Position numbers and translations under genes: made by a program. From positions 545,520 through 609,519 of the forward strand of contig JAVXUO010002974.1 in assembly GCA_033065855.1 (NCBI GenBank): 64,000 nucleotides of DNA. Direction: 5' to 3'. Below, piece by piece: positions 22,276 through 34,469 of the stretch. This stretch comes from Escallonia rubra. Its lineage: Eukaryota > Streptophyta > Magnoliopsida > Escalloniales > Escalloniaceae. A model generated the notes under the pieces. It did no database searches. It was not told where the DNA came from and was given only the letters and a program-made list of their open reading frames with translations. Each line of letters starts with the position of its first letter. The stretch's first letter is position 1.

Positions 22276-23183
22276 TGTTGGTGAATTTGTAGTATGACTT
22301 CGTCACTGAAAGAAAGATTGGCTTCAAGGCACGTTGTAAAATACTTTTCTTAAGTTTATATTTGTCCCCATAAAAAAATGGTGTACACCGGGTTACCGGC
22401 AAATATCCTACAAGATACAACGAAGCGCTTTAGTGAATAGCGTTTGAACACACGATATTCACCCCACAGATATGTGTATGAAATTCTGGATAATGGATTT
22501 TTACAAATAAGAAAGTTTGCAGAAAGGTCTTGTTATAAATGATCTGGAGAAAGGAAATAAGTGAAGAGAGTAAAGGCTTTTCATCAGGTCCGAAAATTTG
22601 ACCATTGTGCTCTATTTATAAAGCACTAGTGGTTGCTAATCAAGTGTCACACCTTTTCATCATCACCGAAGTAATCTGGACCGGTGGATCAGAAACCGTT
22701 TAGATTAACGGTACAGATCCGGACTGGTAACTAACCAGCTCCCAACAGTTGGGTCTGTCCAACTTGGAACCACCCAGCTGCCCAACAGGTGCAACTGTTC
22801 GGGTATAACCCGAGTGTAACCACCCAGTTGCCAACGGTCGGATCCGACCCGGTTCGTTGAACCCGCGGCCTAGTTTTTGTCACGAAAACTTGCCAAGTGC
22901 AAAGTGCGCCATCAAAGCGCCACATTGTGCCTCACAGCCCACTGCTGCGCGCGTGCGCCGTGCGTGCGAGCGATTGTTCCTCGCACCATACTCGGTGCAC
23001 ATGCACACACCTTAGCATACCACATAAGTAATAAAGTAAGTGGAGTACTTTATTATATACTCACTTACCTTTTCAATTCCCTTCTATGTGGGATTCCTTC
23101 CTTTTTACCTCTTCACATTCATTTCATCATTTTGACAAAGAAAATGAACCAAACTTGACACTATATTTTGGAAAACACTAACA
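22276..23183 (-). repeat. 3' LTR of the copia element
   Basis: 908 bp, partner of 27651-28624. A minus-strand TATAAATA box lies near 22617, followed by a transcribed portion, as expected for the R-region start. Ends TG...CA. Confidence 0.92.
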
Positions 23184-23703
23184 ATCCCCACCATTTTACA
23201 AAATATAGAACAAAAGCGAAAAAAACAAAAACTGAATCTTTTTAACCAGTGAAGTACATGCATAAATGAAGATGTCTTACGACTTGAATCTTCACTTAGT
23301 GATTACATAACAAGACTAATCTGAAAAAGTGTGGTAGATAAACTTTGAACCACCTATCCTTGTTGACTAGCCGGTCACATATCACACATGAAACTCCTAT
23401 CTCTACACAAATCCAGAAAACTGCGTATACATTAAATGGCCATGTAATATGTATATTGTATTTCATCAGTGCTCTAGAGCTACACCCTCTAAACTCGACA
23501 GAAGCGGCCTCACTTGAGCACCACTAGTCAGGTCTATCAAGAGTGTACCGTAACTAACACTCCAAAGAATGATCCTTTTATAGACCTATTAAGAGTATAA
23601 TACTCACCCTATTCCTTCATTACGGTTACCAAGCACATGACCTTGGGATGACTAAAATTTGTGCTTGCAACCACCATCATAATGTACTTTTGACTCGTTG
23701 AAC

Positions 23704-25186
23704 TCAAGACTTGGTGTTAGCAAGCGTTGAGTCGAGATTTCCATCATTGGTGATCCTTGACATGGGCTTGAGACCCATCCCTCGTGAGGTTCTAATAATC
23801 ATTTCCCTTGGAAGCCCTTTAGTTAACGGATCCGCTAAATTTTCCAATGACCTCACATATTCCAATGTGATTACACCTTCGGTAATCAACTGCCTCACGT
23901 AGCTATGTCTAAGACCAATATGTCTAGACTTTCCATTATACACTTCGCTACATGCCCGTGATAGAGTTGATTGACTATCACACCTTATCGATATCGGAGC
24001 CATAGGCTTAGGCCATAAAGGAACCTCTAAAAGCAAATTCCTTAGCCATTCTGCCTCCTTGCCCCCTGCAGCTAAAGCAATAAACTCTGCTGCCATGGTA
24101 GAATCAGTAATGCAAGCCTGTTTCTTCGAACCCCATGATATTGCTCCCCCACCAAGTGTGAAAATCCATCCACTAAGCATAATCCTCCCGATTCGTAATC
24201 CAACTGGCATCTGTGTATCCTTCCAAAATAGAAGGATACCCATTATAACATATGCCAAAATCCATGGTTCGTTTAAGGTACTTAAAAACCCTATATATTG
24301 CATTCCAATGCATATTACTAGGACAACTAGTATATCTACTAAGTTTTCCTACTGCATAAGCAATATCCGGTCTAGTACAAGTCATGGCATACATTAAAGA
24401 GCCTATTGCACTCGCATATTCTAGTTGTCTCACAGCTCTACCATCATTAGGAGACAACTTAATACTCTCATCGAACGGAGTACTAACTGGTGTGTTGTCC
24501 AAATGGTCAAACCTTTTTAACACCTTCTCAATATAATGAGATTGTGACAAGGTTATGCAACCATTATTCCTTATGATTTTAATTCCTAAAATCACGTCAG
24601 CAACACCCATGTCCTTCATTTCAAAATTATCGGATAAGAATTTCTTTGTCTTTACAACTTGTTCCAAGTCAGTACCAAAAATGAGCATATCATCTACGTA
24701 TAAGCAAATGATAACTCCCTTACCGCCATCGAACTTGCTATACACACACTTATCCGATTCATGTATTTTAAAACCATTAGACATCACAATTTGATCAAAC
24801 TTTTGATGCCACTGCTTAGGGGCTTGCTTAAGTCCATACAATGACTTAATCAACTTACAAACTTTATTTTCTTGTCCACGTACAACAAACCCTTCCGGTT
24901 GTTGCATGTATACCTCCTCATCTAATTCACCATTTAAGAATGCCGTTTTAACATCCATTTGATGAATTACTAGCTTATGGATGGAAGCTAGTGCTATAAG
25001 CACCCTAATAGTGGCTATCCTTGCAACTGGTGCATAAGTGTCAAAGTAATCGACACCTTCCTTTTGGGAAAATCCCTTAGCCACTAACCTTGCCTTAAAT
25101 TTTTCAATCGATCCATCAACCCTTAACTTTTTCTTGAAGATCCATTTACAACCAATGGGTTTAGAACCAGGTGGTAAATCCACCAA
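23704..25186 (-). pseudogene. copia reverse transcriptase and RNase H fossil
   Basis: RT motifs are plain: KPIGCKWIFKKKL, ARLVAKGFSQ, DVKTAFLNGELDEEVYM, SLYGLKQAPKQW, and the catalytic CLYVDDMLIFG. RNase H motifs follow (YTDASWI, WGSKKQACITDSTMAAEFIALA, LRHSYVRQLI). It is well preserved relative to the other parts but not continuous. Confidence 0.9.
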
Positions 25187-25189
25187 TTT

Positions 25190-26700
25190 TCATGTTCCAT
25201 TTCCCATGATTGAATCAATCTCTTCATTTATTGCTTCCTTCCAAAAGGAAGAATCTTGAGACCTCATGGCCTCTTCATAAGTCCTAGGGTTGGATTCCAC
25301 ATTTAAAACAATTGATATATAGTTTTGTATTGCCGTCCTAGTTCCTTCTACCAAATACATGTAGAAATCGGGTCCATAGGTTTTAACAATTCTCATTCGT
25401 TTGCTCCTCCTAGGTTCCACTTCATTTTCATGGTTTTCCTCAACTTCACGTTGACCTTCCTTTTGCTCAACTTGCTTAGGAAGTGATTGGAACCTACTTT
25501 CGTCAAAGATGGCATCTCTAGATTCAATGATAGTGTTTTTAGAATAATAATCATTCTGTTCCACTACCATGAACCTATATGCTTTAGTGTGTAAAGCATA
25601 GGCAATCAATGCCTCTTTCACCCAATTTCTTTCTTTTTGGTTCCGGAAATCTTATAACGGCCCTATAACCCCTAGCTTTAAAATAATTCAGATTAGGCTT
25701 TCTTTTCTTCCATAACTCGTAAGGAGTAACGTTATTCCCTGTAGTTGGAACTCTATTTAATATGTAGCAAACTGTTAATAAAGCTTCTCCCCAAAATCCT
25801 TTTCCTAGACCCGAGTTGGAGAGCATGGCATTAAACATTTCGACTAATGTCCGATTCTTTCTTTCCGCTACACCGTTCTGTTGTGGTATATATGGTGTAG
25901 AAAGTTCATGTACTATGCCATTTTCTTCAAAAAAATGGTGGCTCATAGTACTCTCATCCCCTATCGGTTCTAAGTACTTTTATTTTGGCATCACAAAAAT
26001 TTTCCACTTCATTTTTATATGTGACAAAACTAGGCATGTCATCATTTTTATTATGCAACAAATAAACATAGCAATATCTAGAAAAATTATCAATTAATGT
26101 CACATAATATGGGTTTCCTCCTAACGAAGGAGTAAAGTGAAAATCTCCTAAAGCACTATGTATTAAATCTAAACTTTTTGACTTTCTTTGTCCATTTGGA
26201 AAAAGAGCTCTAGTGATTTTAGTAAGCATAAAAGTCTTGCGAAATCCTTTATCTATAAGCATACTAGGCAAAAGATTCATTTTAACCATGTTATTCATTT
26301 TCTTAGTGTTAACATGTCCTAAATAATTATGCCAAAGAAAAGATTGTGACTTAATAATATAAGCAGAACTAATATTCTTATTATTAATATTGAGCTTGAA
26401 CAATTCATCACAAAAATATCCCTTGCCCACAAAAATCCCTCCCTTAGAGAGTACAAATTTATCAGCTTAAAAAACAAGTTTGAAACCAAACTTGTTAAGC
26501 ATACAACCCGAGACTAAATTCTTCCTAATTTCGGGCACATGATAGACATTGGTAAGGGTGACAACTTTTCCGGATGTAAACTCGAGCTCAACATTTCCTT
26601 TGCCCGCAATTTGCACAATTGACGAATTTCCCATGTAAAGAATGCTTCCATCCTTCACCGGTTCATAGGTTGTAAAAAACCTCTTGTCTTTGCACACATG
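25190..26700 (-). pseudogene. copia protease/integrase region fossil
   Basis: Carries text of the end of the protease region (ADKFVL-like, [18 protein letters not shown]), the GAG-pre-integrase HHCC part (LWHNYLGHVNTKKM), the integrase core (TLIDNFSRYCYVYLL) and its C-terminal part (TPYIPQQNGVAERKNRTL). The final segment carries RRSKRMR and the linker to RT (DSSFWKEAINEEIDSI). Broken in several places. Confidence 0.85.
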
Positions 26701-26779
26701 CCTTGTCGCACCCGAATCAATCCACCAAGCATCGTCATCTTCAAGGACATTTACCTCACTGATTACCGCGACTAAATTA

Positions 26780-27626
26780 TTTTTGGTCGCATTTTTTCTG
26801 TTTCTTCAAGGCACGGCAATCACGCTTATAGTGCCCTGGTTTGCCACAGTGAAAACACTTTCCTTTGTGTTTTTTTCTTTTTGTCCTTTTCCTTGTCGTC
26901 GTCGTCATTTCCTTGAAGCTTCCTTTTCTTGTTCTCACGGGAGTTCTTCTTGGATGATTCTCCTTCTTCCACGGCCAAGATTTTAGAAACGCCCTCGCTT
27001 TTAGACTTTTCTTCCTTGCGCAAGTCTTCCTCAATCCGAAGATGAGTACCCAACTCGTCAAGGTTGATGTCTTCCTTGCGATGCTTAAGGCTGTTTCTAA
27101 AATTCTTCCAAGAAGGAGGCAATTTATCAATGATTGATGTAATCACGATAAACTCATCCAAGGCTAACTTGTGTTGGGAATAACGATCAAGAATACTTTT
27201 AATCTCATTAAACTGCTCCATAACAGACCCACCATCAACCATTTTGTAATCACAAAAATTTAGAGACAATGAACCTTTTACTGGTAGCATCCTCGGTGAT
27301 GCAGCGATGCTCTAATTGGTTCCAAAGTTCCTTAGCGGTCTTGACAGTATGATAGGCATCGAACAGCGTGTTGGACATGCCATTCAGAATATGTCCTCGA
27401 CATATCTCATCATCTTGATCCCACCTCAATCTTTCACGTGTCTTCGCAACACTTTCCTCCTCATTTTCACCGGGTTCCGGAGGTCTTGGATTCACGATCA
27501 CATAGTACACTTTCACTGTAACAGTAGAAAGTGCATCTTCCTTTGCCAACGAACGAAGTCCCCACCATCAAAACGCTCCAAGCGGTGGAAATCCGAGCCC
27601 ATGTCTTTCAACGTCACGAACGCCAT
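26780..27626 (-). pseudogene. copia gag fossil
   Basis: Begins 24 bp inside the 5' LTR with MAFVTLKDMG and RLERFDG, typical of copia gag N-termini, followed by the UBN2-like body (LNGMSNTLFDAY, AKELWNQLEHRC, IDKLPPSWKNFRNSL). It ends in a Lys-rich stretch and a CCHC zinc knuckle (CFHCGKPGHYKRDC) for RNA binding. Broken. Confidence 0.85.
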
Positions 27627-27650
27627 TGTTGCAGAATATAAACTTAAGAT

Positions 27651-28624
27651 TGTTGGTGAATTTGTAGTATGGCGTTGTGACTGAAAGAAGGACCGGCTTT
27701 GTGACTGAAAGAAGGATCGGCTTTGTGAGTGAAAGAAGGATCGACTTCGAGGCACGTTGTAAAACGCTCTCCTTAAGTTTATATTTGCCCCCACCAAAGA
27801 AAACGGTGTGCAGCGGGTTACCGGCAAATATCCTCCAAGATACAACGAAGCGCTTTAGTGAATAGCGTTTGCACACACGATATTCACCCCACAGATATGT
27901 GTATGAAATTCTGGATAATGGGTTTTACAAATAAGAAATTCTGCAGAAATTTCTTGTTGTAAAAGATCTGCAGAAAGGAAATTAATAAAGAGAGTAAAGG
28001 CTTTTCATCAGGTCCGAAAATTTGACCATTGTGCTCTATTTATAAAGCACTAGTGGTTGCTAATCAAGTGTCACACCTTTTCATCATCACCGAAGCAATC
28101 TGGACCGTTGGATCAGAAACCGTTAAGATCAACGGTACAGATCCGGACTGATAACTAACCAGCTCCCAACAGTTGGGTCTGTCCAACTTGGAACCACCCA
28201 GCAGCCCAACAGGTGCAACTGTTCGGGTATAACCCGAGTGTAACCACCCAACTGCCAAGGGTCGGATCCAACCCGATCCGTTGAACCGACGGTCTAGTTT
28301 TCGTCACGAAAACTTGCGAAGTGCAAAGTGTGCCATCAAAGCGCCACATTGCGCCTCACAGTCCACTGCCACGCTCGCGCTCACGCGCGTGCGTGCTTGC
28401 GTGCGATTGTTCCTCATATGGTGTTTTGCACCATCTTCGGTGGACATGCACACACCTTAGCATACCACATAAGTATATAAGTGGAGTACTTTATTATATA
28501 CCCACTTACATTTTCAATTCCCTTCTATGTGGGATTCCTTCCTTTTTACCTCTTCACATTCATTTCATCATTTTGACAAAGCAAATGAACCAAACTTGAC
28601 ACTATATTTTTGAAAACACTAACA
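27651..28624 (-). repeat. 5' LTR of the copia element
   Basis: 974 bp. It is longer than its partner mainly through a short in-LTR tandem repeat around 27670-27750, where the phrase 'GTGACTGAAAGAAGGA' in style occurs three times against once in the other LTR. It contains the minus-strand promoter (TATAAATA near 28043). Confidence 0.92.
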
Positions 28625-28629
28625 TGGTG

Positions 28630-29761
28630 TAAGAGTCTCTCTCCTCTCTGAGAGAGGCGAAAAAAGAGAACCCCTCCCCTCCGTCCAATCATCTCTCTCC
28701 TCCTCACCCCGTGTCCGTTTCCGTCACCACCGCCGGCGTTCCCGGCGTGTGGTGATGTGGTAATAAATTAGTTGTTTTGATTAGGGTTTGTGCGAGATTT
28801 GGGTGGTAAGGGTGCTGGGTGTTCCGTTGCGGCAGGTGGTCCAATTTGAAGATCCGTGGCGCCGGAAATAGGTTGGGGCTTCGGTGGAAGGGTAAGCTGT
28901 CTGATTCTTTGGGTGATTTTGCCGTTCGTATGTCGTGTTGTCACGGGTTGGAGAAGGGAAGGGGAGTCGAGGTCTAGGTCTAAGTCCTTTCTTCTAGGGT
29001 TTATTTTCCCCTTCCCCCCCCCCCCCAAGTTGATCCCCCTCCCCCTAGATCTAGAAAGACGTGTTGGTTGTGTTGTGGTGTGGTTCTGCAGCTGTGTTTT
29101 CCGTTTGATTAAGCTTGATTTGACAGTTCCAGAGTCACGGTGGTGCAACTTTGCGGCGAGTTTGTATACCAATTGCAGGAAGTTGTGGGAGATCGCGGTT
29201 TTCCATTGGTGAAGGTGGTATTTCTGCTGTGTTAAGGTGGTCATCGGTGGTTGTGAGGGGATACTGTCGGTCTTTAGCTCCGGTTTCTTGTTGATTTGGA
29301 AGTATTTCGGTTTGGTTTTGGTTGATGTTCCCGAGAATCGACGGCGGCGTGTTAGTCAGAGACGGTGGCTTTCCGACGCCGGAGTGGGTCATGGAGTTCG
29401 AGGACACGTGGTATCGGCGGAGACACGTGTCTAGCACTGGGAATGTGGCTGGCTATTTGTTGGAGTCTTTTAATTGGTTGTCTTCTTGTTATTATTATCT
29501 AGTTCTTTTTCGTCATTATATGTTCTAGGTTATGTAGTTAGTCTTTACGTGTATTTAGCTGTTTTTATTTATCTGCTTTTGTGCACATCCAAAGAAAAAA
29601 AAAATATAGTTTAGTTACTGTTATTGTAAGGTTTATTTCATGGTTATGCCTATCGGATGGGGACGTCATATGTATGTTTTTACTTGTCTTTTGGCATGCA
29701 TTGTAACCCTCTTGTTAATCTTAGAATATATTTCTACTCTTTACTTAAAAAAAAAAAAAAA
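28630..29761 (+). mobile_element. Retroposon-like sequence, copy 2
   Basis: Shares landmarks with 9330-10990: CTCTCTGAGAGAGGCGAAAA, GTCACCACCGCC, GTGATGTGGTAATA, AGGGTTTATTTTCCCC, and near the end GGATGGGGACGTCAT. It ends in A15 (29747-29761), supporting a poly(A)-tailed retroposon. A 12-C run lies near 29020. No protein domain is visible in either strand. The copia element has inserted exactly at or just before its start, so its own 5' boundary and target duplication are obscured. Confidence 0.5.
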
Positions 29762-29874
29762 ATTAATAATAAGAAGTGTTTTGACGGCAACGTGGAGTAA
29801 CATCCAGATTTCCTTACTTTCCAAGTGGCGAGGCCAAAAAAGTTCTCAATGGCGGGAAAAACCAGTCACTTTGT

Positions 29875-29948
29875 CCCGATGAAGATCGGCCATATACATT
29901 ATAGTTGTCAGCCCGATGAAGATCGACCATATACATTATAGTTGTCAA
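29875..29948. repeat. 37-bp tandem repeat, two units
   Basis: 29875-29911 and 29912-29948 are near-identical (CCCGATGAAGATCG...GTTGTCA), differing at about two sites. A recent local duplication with no coding. Confidence 0.92.
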
Positions 29949-32713
29949 GCAGTGGTAAAGAATCAGTCCTCTTATGCGTATATCTATACATATACATGTG
30001 TTGGCATGACACGAGAAACAGGGGCTCTGGCAATGTGCAAAATCAAGACCCCAGTGCAAAGCCGGCAATTTGTGGCTGATCTTCGCATCCATAGACCATT
30101 GCCGGAAATGCACGACGACTTTCTATTGTTTTGGGTTCTAAAATTTGGACAGCTTCGACCAAATGCAGACAGTTAACATAAACGGCACTAATTGCACGCA
30201 GGTATAATACCACTTCAACAGGGGTGGTGCAAAAATGCAACAGGCGGCACTAACTAGGCAGTAGCCAAATCCAAATATTTCAACTCTCCACAACCAACAA
30301 TCTGCATGTGTTGACTCATGTACTTTGTGTATTAGCACTAAGCTTCCTCAGGTTTTAGGCCATAGCCAAGAGAAGCGATCAGCATTTGAATTCAAATTAT
30401 AATAATTTCCTTCGGCACATGGATTGAGGGGGGAAAATAAGCAGATGAAAAGAAAAACAAACAAACAAACGACTACAAGAACAAGACTGCATTCTGCCAT
30501 CTCTGCACAAGCATTGATACAATTTCTGTACAGGCATTTATGCAATTTGAACGTCATATTTACAAGTTCAAATAATGAAGAGTTCAGATAGGCATATGCA
30601 TACAGGTCTGCAAACCTTGCTGCTTCTAGTCCTGGTGGTTGATGGTGTCACTCTGGAGCCCGGTATGCTACATTCAACAAAATCACTGTGTGGCAGATCA
30701 CAGTGGGGGCAAGGTGTAAAAGCATTTCAAGTAATCTGGTACCGGTGCCTAGGTTTTGCAACATTTGGTTTTCAAGAAAAAGATGGGACATACCGTCGGG
30801 AAACTGGACCGCAAAACTGTTGCAAACTTAAAGTCCACTTTAATCTGCACAAGACAACAGATAATGTAAGAATAAAGATCAGCAGATAATGATACTTGTA
30901 CTTTGCATTTCAAGATAGTGGTGCAGAATATGCTATTCAAGGCATTAGATGCTCCATGCCCTATTCAACTGTACCGTTAGAACTGCTTTCAACAAACCAC
31001 AAACCATCTCCAAGAAAGTTCATCAATAGGGGCAGTTTTGAATTTTCACACAAAAGTCAAAATACCCGCGCACAGCTGGAGGTGGATAGAAAGAAACAAA
31101 TCACTTTATAGTAATAAACTAAGTACTACTTAAACTCGCTACCAAAGTAAAAAAAACAAGCAGTACAATCTACTTTCATGTCCAAAACTTCAAGGGAATT
31201 ACAATCTTTCAGCTTTAGGGTCCAGAACTCGTAAGTTTGAGGTAATATAATGTCAATTTCTTCTCAGTAAACTACCTTAACCCAATGAGGGTAATTTCCT
31301 CCATATAATGTAAATACCCTACATTGTGGGGCTTAAAGGATCTATCTCTTGGAAAGAGGTAATAGGTGGAAAGCATGATTTTTGATAGTTAGAATAATGG
31401 AGAGTCAACTTATATGGCTTTTCTAAAATCTCGGGTGCATACTTTATATAGAGAGAATTGAAGTGTTATCCCCTAATTCAACAATTACACTGGAGTTTCA
31501 CATGATAGTGAGACTGCAGTAGAATCATTACTCAAAACCATTGTGCCAGGTTGCAAAACTGCAAAGTGCAAACAGTACTGCAGGCGTCTTAGTAGCTTGA
31601 AAACGATGCCATCCACCTTTTAGGCAATTCTACTCCAATCAAACCATTGGTTCCAATTATATAAGTCAACTATCAAATGCACTCCGAATGTATGAAATAA
31701 ACAGTATCACCCTATTCAGATATTCAACCACCAAATTGCTATAACTCCTTCAACTATGGTGTGCTTCAAAATTTCAATTTAGATATTTAATCACCAAATT
31801 GTTAAAACTCCTCCAACTACAGCAAACTTGTAAATTCCAATTTCATCCTTTGGAGATCGCACTTGTGTAGCATCACCATTAGTCCAAAACTTCTTGCAAC
31901 GTGCCTTGTGCGCTGCGCTGCTGCCCATGACTCTTGAAGCCCCATAGCACCCAAACTTGCAACTTCTCTAGCAGCCCCCTAGTCTGCCACTCCCATTAGC
32001 TGCAAAAACCTCATCTCTACCTGAAAATTGGCATGAATAGCTACGACCAAAAGATCAACCAAGGAGGCACTAAGGGCATTGACTGACATATTTTTGGGAC
32101 AAAGTGGAGAGAGGCAGGTGACAGTTACGATACTAAAATATAGAAAACGAGATTCGGTGATAAAATGCCTAAGAGTTTCTGTAGTGCTCATAGGAATAAT
32201 GGTGTTAGATGCCTTGGATATGCGAGTATGAGAATGCACTGGTCTCTATCTGTACTCCACCTGAGCATGTCCTCAAATATATCCCAGGAAGAGAGCAAGT
32301 CCAAGGAGAACAAAACTAAAACTTTCACTGCCATGAAGATACTTCAAGAAGGGAGATCTTGCCACACCGGAGTGGTTACAGGCCGCAATATAACAAGTTG
32401 ATGTATTTATTTACTCGCTTAAATAGCTCCCTTGTTTTGATAACATATACAAAAGCTGAAATAAATAATTGTTGACTGACAACATTAAGGACTAAATCTT
32501 ATATATTCAGGTTAGATAAACTGCCATCAAAGCGAGTAGTTACTTACTTGAGTATACATAAGGGTGGCACACCTGGACATGAACAAAGCAGGGGATCCTA
32601 TATGTCTATAAAATAACTAAATCCGAAATGGAGATCATAAAACTAGGTATAATAAAAGCACATCAGGATAATAACTCTCACTGCACATATAAAAATATAC
32701 ACACATATATATA
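29949..32713. other. Long stretch without a recognised gene
   Basis: Short frames on both strands (for example 30575-30889 with a hydrophobic start) match nothing I recognise. The region lies downstream of the minus-strand SUVH gene and could hold distal 3' UTR exons. A good donor (AAG then GTATAT on the minus strand near 36725) follows the SUVH stop codon, but I cannot identify a matching acceptor here. Otherwise AT-rich intergenic DNA. Confidence 0.3.
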
Positions 32714-33737
32714 GGAGGCTGATCCAGATTTAGTGCTAGAAACATCCCAATTTATCTAGCAGATCTGCGGACGTCCACGTCAATATGTGGACAGCCGAGA
32801 TCGACTTTCTTTTATTAAATTCGCAGAACCTCCCCTCATTTCGGCAGTTGGTGGGAAAATTACTCACATACCCTTTTTCTAAAAAAAAAGTAAGGTCAAA
32901 GAACCAACCACCTAAAAGACAGGCGGTTGGTTAGTTTCCCTTGTTGTGCAATTTTTTCTGAATAAATTTTTCTGAATAAAATTTCACAGGTAACTCCACT
33001 GCCACCACCATCAACAGAGAGATCTCCACCCATCATCCCACAGAAACCCATCCATACTGTCGGCCACCAGAAGCCAACCGCCACACCACTCCACGCATCT
33101 CCACTCCACCACAACCAAGCACACGCCCAACCTACCATCACCACCTCTGCAGACCAACTGTCAACCCAGCCACCATTACCGAGCCAATGGCCAACACGCC
33201 GACACCACCTCAGCCCACCACCTGTCGTCCCAGCCATCACTACTCTGAACCCATGCCTAGCCGCCGCCACCATCGAGCCCACAACTGGTCACCCAGCCAC
33301 CACTACCGAATCCACGCCAACCCACCACCACCAAGCCCACAATGATGGCCAAACACATACACACACAACCAGTTTCATGAATGATACAACATACAAACAA
33401 TAAGTAATTTAATACCTTTAGAACATATCTGATGGATTCATCAATTTGATTTTCTTAATCTTGACTTTTAGTGTTTTACTTCTTGATATTCCTGTTGCAT
33501 CTCATGTAGTCAGACCAATTGCCTAAAAGGCAGGCAGTTGGTAAGTGACCCCCCCCCCCCCCCCCCCTCTCTCTAAATTGGTATTGGGTAACTTAATACC
33601 AATTGCTCAAAGGACAGGCAGTCGGCCGAATTTAAAAAAATAGAAAGTCGACCTTGGCCGTCCACGGATTGACATGGACAGTCTAGATCAGCTAGATAAA
33701 ATGGGGCTTTTCTAGAGCTATATCGGGATCAGCCCCC
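32714..33737. mobile_element. Non-autonomous Mutator-like element with hairpin modules
   Basis: The left end GGAGGCTGATCC and the reverse complement of the right end GGGGGCTGATCC begin inverted repeats that stay alignable for about 110 bp (shared ATCTAGC, GTCCACGTCAAT / GTCCATGTCAAT, GTCGACTTTCT). Flanks share an imperfect CATATATA / CATATATG, compatible with an 8-10 bp target duplication. The interior is CCACC-rich (33000-33340), with a minus-strand Gly/Trp-rich frame that is low complexity. Three copies of a 27-bp dyad (CCAAnnnCCnnAAAGnCAGGC...TTGG) lie at 32904-32930, 33515-33541 and 33599-33625. A 19-C homopolymer is at 33549-33567. Confidence 0.72.
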
Positions 33738-34469
33738 ATATATGTGTGTCTATATTTGTAAAGAGAGAGAGAGTGGAAAAGGAATAAGCACTATATACAT
33801 CAGAACTAGGCCTCGACACACACAAGCAATGATGGTAGACTCGATATGGTACTTATATACTGCAAAGAAAGAAGGCGGTAGTAATCTTCAAGATGTGAGT
33901 GTGGATGGGGCAGGCGGGTGGAGCCCGAGGGGGGGGGGGGGGGGGGGGTCGTATTTTCTTAATATCTAATTTCAGTATGCAGCAGTTTAATGTCTTCAAG
34001 CTTTAAGGATCCTAATTTTCTATGTCCAATAACTATTTACATCAGAATATATCACGTGTACTTGAAACAAATCTAGCGTCATGATGCCCGAATATGCAAC
34101 CAAATGAATATATTTCTCAAGTCTAAATCATAATCCTTTGAAAACATGAATGGCACGCCTAGATAGCTTGTTTGGTAATTTAACTATCAACCTCCGATTG
34201 GCAAAGCCTAATGCATCATATATCACCAGCAACTCCAAAAAAGACTCTCGGGGATAAACCCTCGGTTAAATAAAGAATGTGAAGCACCACTAATATAACT
34301 TTTAGGATTTCATTTTTACTCTGCCCATAATCATCGTCCATATTATCCTCAATAGTCTCCTAATGCCGCCAGTCAACCTCCTTCTGGAAGTGTCAAATTG
34401 GAAACCACGGCTAACACCAATATACATGGAACTATTCAGTACTCTCCAGTAAGGTGGAAAGAACAATGC
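33738..34469. other. Intergenic with a long G run
   Basis: No gene recognised. A run of about 20 G lies at 33929-33948. A GA run follows a TATATGTGTGTC motif near 33760. Confidence 0.4.

Larger units (their letters stand above)
22276..28624 (-). mobile_element. Ty1/copia LTR retrotransposon, LTR to LTR, coding part broken
   Basis: A 6.35 kb element on the minus strand. LTRs at 22276-23183 (3') and 27651-28624 (5') begin TGTTAGTG and end CACCAACA in element orientation. The 5-mer TGGTG flanks both ends (22271-22275, 28625-28629). The order gag, integrase, reverse transcriptase, RNase H identifies the copia class. A polypurine tract (AAAATGGTGGGGAT) adjoins the 3' LTR. No clear tRNA-Met primer site is seen after the 5' LTR. 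The LTRs differ by roughly 5-6 percent in the parts compared plus indels, suggesting insertion around two million years ago under usual plant rates. The structure is complete, but the coding part has about half a dozen breaks, so it is a fossil. Confidence 0.93.

Noticed and set aside
28768-29244. 158-codon minus-strand frame in retroposon copy 2
   Set aside because: No domain; the homologous region at 9500-9800 does not keep this frame open.
30575-30889. 104-codon frame with a hydrophobic start that could be a secreted peptide
   Set aside because: No recognisable family, no splice or promoter support, and equally long frames are common in the region.
32896-33282. 128-codon minus-strand Gly/Trp/Val-rich frame
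   Set aside because: It is the complement of the CCACC-rich body of the Mutator-like element at 32714-33737; low complexity.
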